Assembly: GCA_004557075.1 (NCBI GenBank)
Contig: SFEX01000023.1
Coordinates: 1 to 25,153 of the forward strand
Origin: Clostridiales bacterium
GTDB taxonomy: Bacteria; Bacillota; Clostridia; Oscillospirales; Oscillospiraceae
DNA length: 25,153 nt
Reading direction: 5' to 3'
Position numbers and translations under genes: made by a program. Positions within the stretch are counted from its first letter, which is position 1. Each line of letters opens with the position of its first letter. Shown in pieces: positions 20,831-25,153 of this stretch. Under the pieces are notes generated by a model. The model ran no database searches, was not told the origin of the DNA, and worked only from the letters and a program-made list of their open reading frames with translations.

Positions 20831-21589
20831 ATGGAGCTGAAACTGGATATGCACATTCACTCTGTGCGCTCTCCTGATGGATGCATGCCGCTTTCGGAGA
20901 TCACCGCTCGTGCCAGAGCTGCGGGGCTGAACGGCGTCGCAATCTGTGACCACGACCTTGCCCTTGAAGACGCGCCGGTATCTCCGGATTTTCTGATCAT
21001 TCCCGGCATCGAGGTATCCACGCAATACGGACACCTTCTGGGACTGTTTGTCACAAAAGCCGTGGATACGCATGATTTTTTCAAGGCTGCGGAGCAAATT
21101 CACGTTCAGGGCGGGCTTACGGTTCTTGCGCATCCCTTTGAGCACTCGAGGGACACCGAACGCCTGAATGCGCTGATACCGCATCTGGACGGAGTGGAGG
21201 TCTGGAACAGCCGCGCTGAGCGGAAGATACTGCGCGCCAACGCCATGGCGGAGGACTTTGCCCGAAAAAACGGCCTCAGAACCTTTGCCGGAAGCGATGC
21301 GCATATGCCGCAGGAGATAGGAAACGGCGTCATGGCCGTTGAAGCGGAAGCGCTTACGCTTGAAGCTGTCAGAGCCGCGCTGCTTCGCGGGACGATACGC
21401 GTATCCGGACGGCGCAGCCGGGCATGGTATACCGCAAAAAGCCAGCTCAATAAGCGCCGCAGAACGCACGCGCGGCCTTTGGCCTATCTGAAATGGTGCG
21501 CTTTTGCGGCAAAATGCCTGGCAAAGGATTTAATAACGTGGTTTAAGAATATCAACAAGGGACACCAAGGAGAAAATATATGTCGCTGA
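20831..21589 (+). CDS. PHP-domain metal-dependent phosphoesterase
   Basis: From the ATG at 20831, preceded by AGGAGGT, this is 252 residues; an earlier in-frame start lies inside the ATP-grasp gene. The PHP metal ligands are visible: HIHS (His8, His10), Asp16, CDHD (Asp40, His41), GIEVST (Glu61), His68, AHPFEH (His101) and GSDAH (Asp156, His158). YciV/TrpH-like relatives hydrolyse phosphate esters such as 3',5'-nucleoside bisphosphates or nucleotides. Residues 200-252 form a basic tail beyond the catalytic core. The last 10 bases overlap the deacetylase gene. Substrate unknown; operon context suggests a surface or small-molecule pathway. Confidence 0.85.
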   Translation: MELKLDMHIHSVRSPDGCMPLSEITARARAAGLNGVAICDHDLALEDAPVSPDFLIIPGIEVSTQYGHLLGLFVTKAVDTHDFFKAAEQIHVQGGLTVLAHPFEHSRDTERLNALIPHLDGVEVWNSRAERKILRANAMAEDFARKNGLRTFAGSDAHMPQEIGNGVMAVEAEALTLEAVRAALLRGTIRVSGRRSRAWYTAKSQLNKRRRTHARPLAYLKWCAFAAKCLAKDLITWFKNINKGHQGENICR

Positions 21590-22866
21590 TAGTGAAAATC
21601 GGAAAAAAAGGCAAGCAGATAGTAAAAAAAATAATTGCTCCCGCCGAGAAGCATTCCATAAGCTATACCCGCCGCATCGAGCGGGTAAAAACAAGCCGCC
21701 GCATTTGCGCGATGACCTTCGACGACGGCCCCATGGATATTCCATCCACGCCGGACCGCTTTGACGGCAAATCGCTGACAGACGTGCTTCTGGATACGCT
21801 CGCGGAGTTCGGAGCCAAGGGAACCTTTGATGTTGTCGGCGATACGAGTGAAAACTACCCCGACAATGCGGGAAAGGTCGGGAGCGCCGCATGGGGCGGA
21901 GTGAGGTACGACCACTATCCGGACATAGGGAAGGACGACAAAGGCGGCGTTGTCCACAACGACAGGCTTATACGGCGCATGCTCAATGAGGGACACCAGA
22001 TCACAAGCCACGGTTACCGTCATATTATCTTCGGAAAGAAACCGATTGTATATGGCGACAGAGTGTATTTAGGAAGCGTGGACAAGGTGCTTGAGGATCT
22101 TAATAAATTGGACGCTCTCCTAAAAAATAGCTACGGATATGATCTCGCTATGCACCGTCCGCCCCATTATGTGGACAAAATCGGCGACGGCTTCAGCAGC
22201 TACGATGTGTGCGACATGATGGGGTATCAGTACCTCGGCGCGTCCTTTGACGGTGCGGGCTGGCTTCCGTCGACCCTCACAGACCCGGAGGAAGCTCTGA
22301 GGGCAGAGGTGGAAGCGATGGTTGAGCCTATGCGCAGGGCTCTTGAGAAGGACCCGGATTTCTTCTGCGGTCAGATCATTTTCCATAAGGATGGCTACAA
22401 CATGGGAAAACGCACGCCTGTTGCCTTCGGCCTGCGTGAGCAGCTTGAGCTGCTGAAGTCATATGACTATCAGGTCGTGACGGTAAGTGAGCTTCTGGAA
22501 GAAAGCCCGTTTGCGGACGTTGGCAGTGACGATCCTCTGTTTGAAAAGCTTGTAAGGCTGGAGCGGGAGAGAGCCATTGTCTATTCCGATAATAACCTGA
22601 GACTGGACGATGTTATGAGCTGGGGCGAGCTTGCGATGCTGCTGGCTCCGAAGGACGAGGCGCTCAAGCTGCGCTGGGACAAAATAAAAGAGACGGGCAA
22701 ACGGCAGGAGCCCTATTGGGGCGCCATGGACTGGTGCGTGCGTCATGAGCTTATTCCGGCGGGAGCAAGACCCAACGAGATGGTAACGAAGCTGCCTGAG
22801 GGCCTGTTCAAGCCGGCAACCGATATGGGCCGCCGCAGCGTATATGAAGCGTATATTATGCCCTGA
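21580..22866 (+). CDS. Polysaccharide deacetylase (NodB/CE4)-like protein with SLH-like C-terminus
   Basis: The 428-residue protein has CE4 motifs: MTFDDGP (45-51, Asp48 and Asp49), SHGYRH (143-148, metal His144 and His148), HRPPHY (192-197) and IIFHKDGY (267-273). An insert of about 60 residues separates motif 1 from motif 2. CE4 enzymes remove acetyl groups from glycans such as peptidoglycan. Residues about 309-355 (SPFADV, RAIVYSDNNLRLDDVMSWGE, LAMLLAP) and 378-426 (PYWGAMDWCVRHELIP, LFKPATDMGRRSVYEAYIM) look like two divergent S-layer-homology repeats. The N-terminus is basic and has no convincing signal peptide, odd for a wall enzyme. AAGGAG precedes the ATG. Fold confident; activity and location uncertain. 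Confidence 0.82.
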   Translation: MSLIVKIGKKGKQIVKKIIAPAEKHSISYTRRIERVKTSRRICAMTFDDGPMDIPSTPDRFDGKSLTDVLLDTLAEFGAKGTFDVVGDTSENYPDNAGKVGSAAWGGVRYDHYPDIGKDDKGGVVHNDRLIRRMLNEGHQITSHGYRHIIFGKKPIVYGDRVYLGSVDKVLEDLNKLDALLKNSYGYDLAMHRPPHYVDKIGDGFSSYDVCDMMGYQYLGASFDGAGWLPSTLTDPEEALRAEVEAMVEPMRRALEKDPDFFCGQIIFHKDGYNMGKRTPVAFGLREQLELLKSYDYQVVTVSELLEESPFADVGSDDPLFEKLVRLERERAIVYSDNNLRLDDVMSWGELAMLLAPKDEALKLRWDKIKETGKRQEPYWGAMDWCVRHELIPAGARPNEMVTKLPEGLFKPATDMGRRSVYEAYIMP

Positions 22867-22882
22867 CGCAGACGATAAATAT

Positions 22883-22922
22883 AAAGCCAACAGATTTAAA
22901 ACGAATCTGTTGGCTTTTTTTT
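22883..22922. terminator. Bidirectional terminator between deacetylase and DUF4127 genes
   Basis: AAAGCCAACAGATT (22883-22896) pairs perfectly with AATCTGTTGGCTTT (22904-22917) around TAAAACG, followed by more T. The A run on the left provides a U tract for the minus-strand gene, which ends at 22921. Confidence 0.93.
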
Positions 22923-24732
22923 ATTTTACATCCACGGTGAAGGTCAGCTCAAACGTGCGGTTCCATGGGAAATATACGTCGTGGATAGATATACTGCCGA
23001 CTTCTTTTTCGGTGTATGGATCAATCGACGTTATCATCCGGCCGCTCTCAAGATTTTCAAAAATCTTTTCGCAGCGGGACAGGAATGTGCTTTCAAGCTT
23101 ATCCTGTATCATGGAGGCCTTGACAGAACCGGCCAGAATGTTGTTGTAATCACAGCCGAGGCTTGAGACATAGTCGCTCAGCTCCTGCCGCGAGTGGATG
23201 ACATACGGATAGGTCAGGGCAAGCGAGGACGTTATCTGGCGCATGTGGGCATCGTCGCAAGCTCCGTCCTTATCCGGCTGACAGGCAAGATAAAAATATC
23301 TGGAAAAGCCCATTGAAAAGCCAACGCCTGTGACATTCGCCTGATAATATCTGCCCGAAAAGGCCAGAAGGGAGGCAAAATCCACGCGCTCAAAGAGCAT
23401 ATCCTCGAGTGCCTCTCCATAGGCGTTGCCGCTGGCCTCGACAAGAATGGTCGGGATGTGATTTTCGGTGTTGTATTCCAGCCGGCTTACAAGCTCTTCG
23501 CAGTATTCCTGAGCGCGGGATTCATCGGAGGGCGCTGTCATGACTAAAATCTCAAGCTCCGCGTCTGCCGCATCCACGGTATGAGCGCCAAAAAGCTCCA
23601 AGTGCAGGTTCACGGTCTCCTCAAGCGTGTAGCGGTCATACTCGGAGGAAGGTATGCTCTGGCTGCCGCCGATGTATTGCAGGCAGGCGTTTATCTGATG
23701 ACCGCCGTACTGATCCTGGGCGAGCTTTGCGACAAGAAGCCTTCCTAAACTGTCCAGACCGGCCATAACGGTGGCCTTGCCGTCACTCTGCTGCGCGATA
23801 TAATTAAGCTCGTTAGCCTGGATGTTGTTGGTGTTCGAGGAATCGTCAATTCCGATCAAAAGACGGATATTGTCATACTCGGAAGCCTTCAGTGCGGAGA
23901 GAACATGGTCTGTGAGCCTGAGCTTGCGCATTCTTACGTTGAGGTAGTCGTCTATCATCCGGTCTGTAAGCCCGGCGCTGTATTGAGAATCCATGCCGTC
24001 CTGCGCGAAACTTACCCCGTCCTCGCCGTAGCGATAGGCGGCGAAAACCTTATCAAGTGTCAGGTCGTCCCCGCTCAGAACGGGTCGGGGCTCCATGCCG
24101 TAGAAACGAAACGAGTAGTATTCCTCAAGCTCATAGCCCTGATATCCGACGGTGGAGGCAAGCCTCACCACGCTGTCAAAGAGATAGAGCCGGTTTTCCG
24201 GATCATTGGCAAGGGAGAGAATGTAGCGGTCGAAAGCCTCGGCCTCGGTCATGACCGTTCCGTCGTCAAAAGTAAGCTCCGCAGTGCCGCTTATAGAGCG
24301 CGAGTTTACAAGCCCGCCGGAAAATAGCTGATCCAGAGACAGAATATATAAATTGCAGCCCTTGGCCTCCATCTCCTGAACCCAGGTAAACAGCGCCTCA
24401 CGGTCGCCGTACTGGGTGCCGTTGCTGTTGAGGGGCTGCCCGTCGAGCTTCGTGCAATAGGTATCTCCGGGCGGCAGCACGATCTGAAAGCCGGAGGCCT
24501 CCGCCATATGAACTACATCCTGTATGTTATCGGTGCGGTCGTCCAAGGGAATATACGCGATAGCATGCTTCCAATCGCTTACGTCATCCGAACTGACATT
24601 CATGTTATCAGTAACGGGAGTGACCTCCCGGTGCAACGATGCAGACCAGATCAGGACAGCCGCCAGCGCCGCCAATACCAGAACAGCCAGAGCTATCCAC
24701 AGCTTCTTAACCTGCCGCCGCTTTTTTTCCAT
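22921..24732 (-). CDS. DUF4127 family membrane-anchored or secreted protein
   Basis: The 603-residue protein has a basic start and one hydrophobic helix (about 11-31), so it is anchored or exported. The family hallmark YIPLDDRTDN (about 60-69) is followed by LPPGDTYCTKLDGQPLNSNG, LYILSLDQLFSGGLVNSRS, LLIGIDDSSNTNNIQANELN and a C-terminal domain ending YFPWNRTFELTFTVDVK. DUF4127 proteins are found mainly in Firmicutes, usually without an assigned function; conserved aspartates and asparagines suggest a hydrolase or glycan-acting role, which is inference. AAGGAG precedes the ATG at 24732. It is convergent with the deacetylase operon and shares its terminator, so a common surface-related role is possible but unproven. 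Confidence 0.85.
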   Translation of the reverse strand: MEKKRRQVKKLWIALAVLVLAALAAVLIWSASLHREVTPVTDNMNVSSDDVSDWKHAIAYIPLDDRTDNIQDVVHMAEASGFQIVLPPGDTYCTKLDGQPLNSNGTQYGDREALFTWVQEMEAKGCNLYILSLDQLFSGGLVNSRSISGTAELTFDDGTVMTEAEAFDRYILSLANDPENRLYLFDSVVRLASTVGYQGYELEEYYSFRFYGMEPRPVLSGDDLTLDKVFAAYRYGEDGVSFAQDGMDSQYSAGLTDRMIDDYLNVRMRKLRLTDHVLSALKASEYDNIRLLIGIDDSSNTNNIQANELNYIAQQSDGKATVMAGLDSLGRLLVAKLAQDQYGGHQINACLQYIGGSQSIPSSEYDRYTLEETVNLHLELFGAHTVDAADAELEILVMTAPSDESRAQEYCEELVSRLEYNTENHIPTILVEASGNAYGEALEDMLFERVDFASLLAFSGRYYQANVTGVGFSMGFSRYFYLACQPDKDGACDDAHMRQITSSLALTYPYVIHSRQELSDYVSSLGCDYNNILAGSVKASMIQDKLESTFLSRCEKIFENLESGRMITSIDPYTEKEVGSISIHDVYFPWNRTFELTFTVDVK

Positions 24733-24768
24733 ATTTGTAAATTCTCCTTTTTCGAGTGTTCTGAACGC

Positions 24769-24798
24769 ATTATACTATATCAGCGAGGTCAATTGCAA
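24769..24798 (-). promoter_or_regulatory. Promoter of the DUF4127 gene
   Basis: On the minus strand TTGCAA (24798-24793), 18 bases, then a perfect TATAAT (24774-24769), about 30 bases before the ATG. Confidence 0.65.
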
Positions 24799-24887
24799 CA
24801 GTTTGCCCATAGCATCCGCGCAGTGGATGCCACGAGAGAAAAATACGTCATTTTTTTAAAAATGTATGAACTTTTATCTGAAAGGTG

Positions 24888-24916
24888 TTGCAATGCAATA
24901 AAGACTATGCTATATT
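24888..24916 (+). promoter_or_regulatory. Promoter of a short non-coding transcript
   Basis: TTGCAA (24888-24893), 17 bases, TATATT (24911-24916). A terminator follows within about 70 bases and no ribosome binding site with a reading frame lies between. Confidence 0.65.
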
Positions 24917-24922
24917 GTTGAC

Positions 24923-24989
24923 GATGTTTAGAGTCGCGTACCCCCCCGTGACCCTGCCCCCCGAGGTTAAAGACCTCGGGGGCTTTTTT
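24923..24989 (+). ncRNA. Putative C-rich small RNA, about 67 nt
   Basis: Between the promoter at 24888-24916 and the terminator at 24957-24989 lies a transcript unit too short to code. It can form hairpin 1, GTCGCG (24933-24938) with CGTGAC (24947-24952, one G-U pair), exposing a loop TACCCCCC, followed by the terminator hairpin. C-rich single-stranded loops are a known feature of Firmicutes regulatory RNAs that pair with Shine-Dalgarno sequences. It does not match a riboswitch I recognise, and a premature-termination leader of the downstream gene is the main alternative. Existence is inferred from signals only. Confidence 0.5.
24957..24989 (+). terminator. Strong terminator of the short transcript
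   Basis: CCCCCGAGGT (24958-24967) pairs perfectly with ACCTCGGGGG (24973-24982) around TAAAG, followed by CTTTTTT. Confidence 0.92.
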
Positions 24990-25007
24990 ATCGTGTCCCA
25001 CTCGGGC

Positions 25008-25036
25008 TTGTCACCCGAGCCGCCCTGTGCTAAAAT
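25008..25036 (+). promoter_or_regulatory. Promoter for a gene beyond the right edge
   Basis: TTGTCA (25008-25013), 17 bases, TAAAAT (25031-25036). The -35 overlaps a small hairpin, CTCGGG/CCCGAG (25001-25019). Downstream to 25153 there is an A-rich leader with an AGGAGG at 25129-25134 but no start codon at usual spacing inside the window. Confidence 0.55.
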
Positions 25037-25153
25037 AATATTAATGTTTTAATAATAAGTCCAATGGTATGAAGTCAAGTAGGTGATGCAAGAAAAACTT
25101 AAAGGGAAATCAAGCAAAAGCACCATATAGGAGGCAAAAAGGCAACAGCAATC

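Overview
The window looks like chromosomal DNA of an obligately anaerobic, moderately GC-rich Gram-positive bacterium of the class Clostridia. An Oscillospiraceae-like gut lineage is my guess, not something the sequence proves. Supporting evidence is a single-chain pyruvate:ferredoxin oxidoreductase start, the oxygen-sensitive class III ribonucleotide reductase pair NrdG/NrdD, oxygen-independent HemZ, a YloU/FakA pair, strong AGGAGG-type ribosome binding sites, sigma-A type promoters and many U-tailed intrinsic terminators. I saw no rRNA, tRNA, CRISPR array, transposase or phage gene.

Layout. 1-87: 5' end of a PFOR gene (minus). 310-2460: Asp23/YloU protein and fatty acid kinase FakA. 2484-2917: a small XRE regulator (minus) divergent from an unannotated 21-codon hydrophobic peptide gene. 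The peptide promoter is a consensus TTGACA-17-TATAAT embedded in two copies of an AAAACA-N3-TGTTTT palindrome. 3027-4286: membrane family-2 glycosyltransferase. 4453-8708: tightly packed operon of moaC, type I asparaginase and two flavoprotein oxidoreductases. 8746-9732: a six-helix membrane protein with an N-terminal XRE domain (minus). 9733-10690: about 0.95 kb without genes, filled with palindromic repeats. 10696-14715: nrdG-nrdD-trxB behind two NrdR-like boxes; NrdD carries a fused C-terminal redoxin domain, so TrxB is probably its electron source. 14774-15429: a paired SMR exporter. 15484-18107: hemZ, a uridine-kinase-like protein and a PspC protein (minus operon). 18404-19591: a class I/II aminotransferase with strongly biased codons. 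19728-22866: an ATP-grasp enzyme, a PHP phosphoesterase and a NodB-type deacetylase with SLH-like C-terminal repeats, convergent with a DUF4127 protein (22921-24732, minus). 24733-25153: a probable short C-rich small RNA with its own promoter and terminator, then a promoter for a gene beyond the window.

Most likely undescribed: the XRE/21-residue peptide module, the ATP-grasp/PHP/deacetylase operon facing DUF4127, the C-rich small RNA, and the hairpin-plus-GCAATTCG repeat family. Best supported mechanistically is the self-contained NrdD-redoxin/TrxB deoxynucleotide operon under NrdR-like control.
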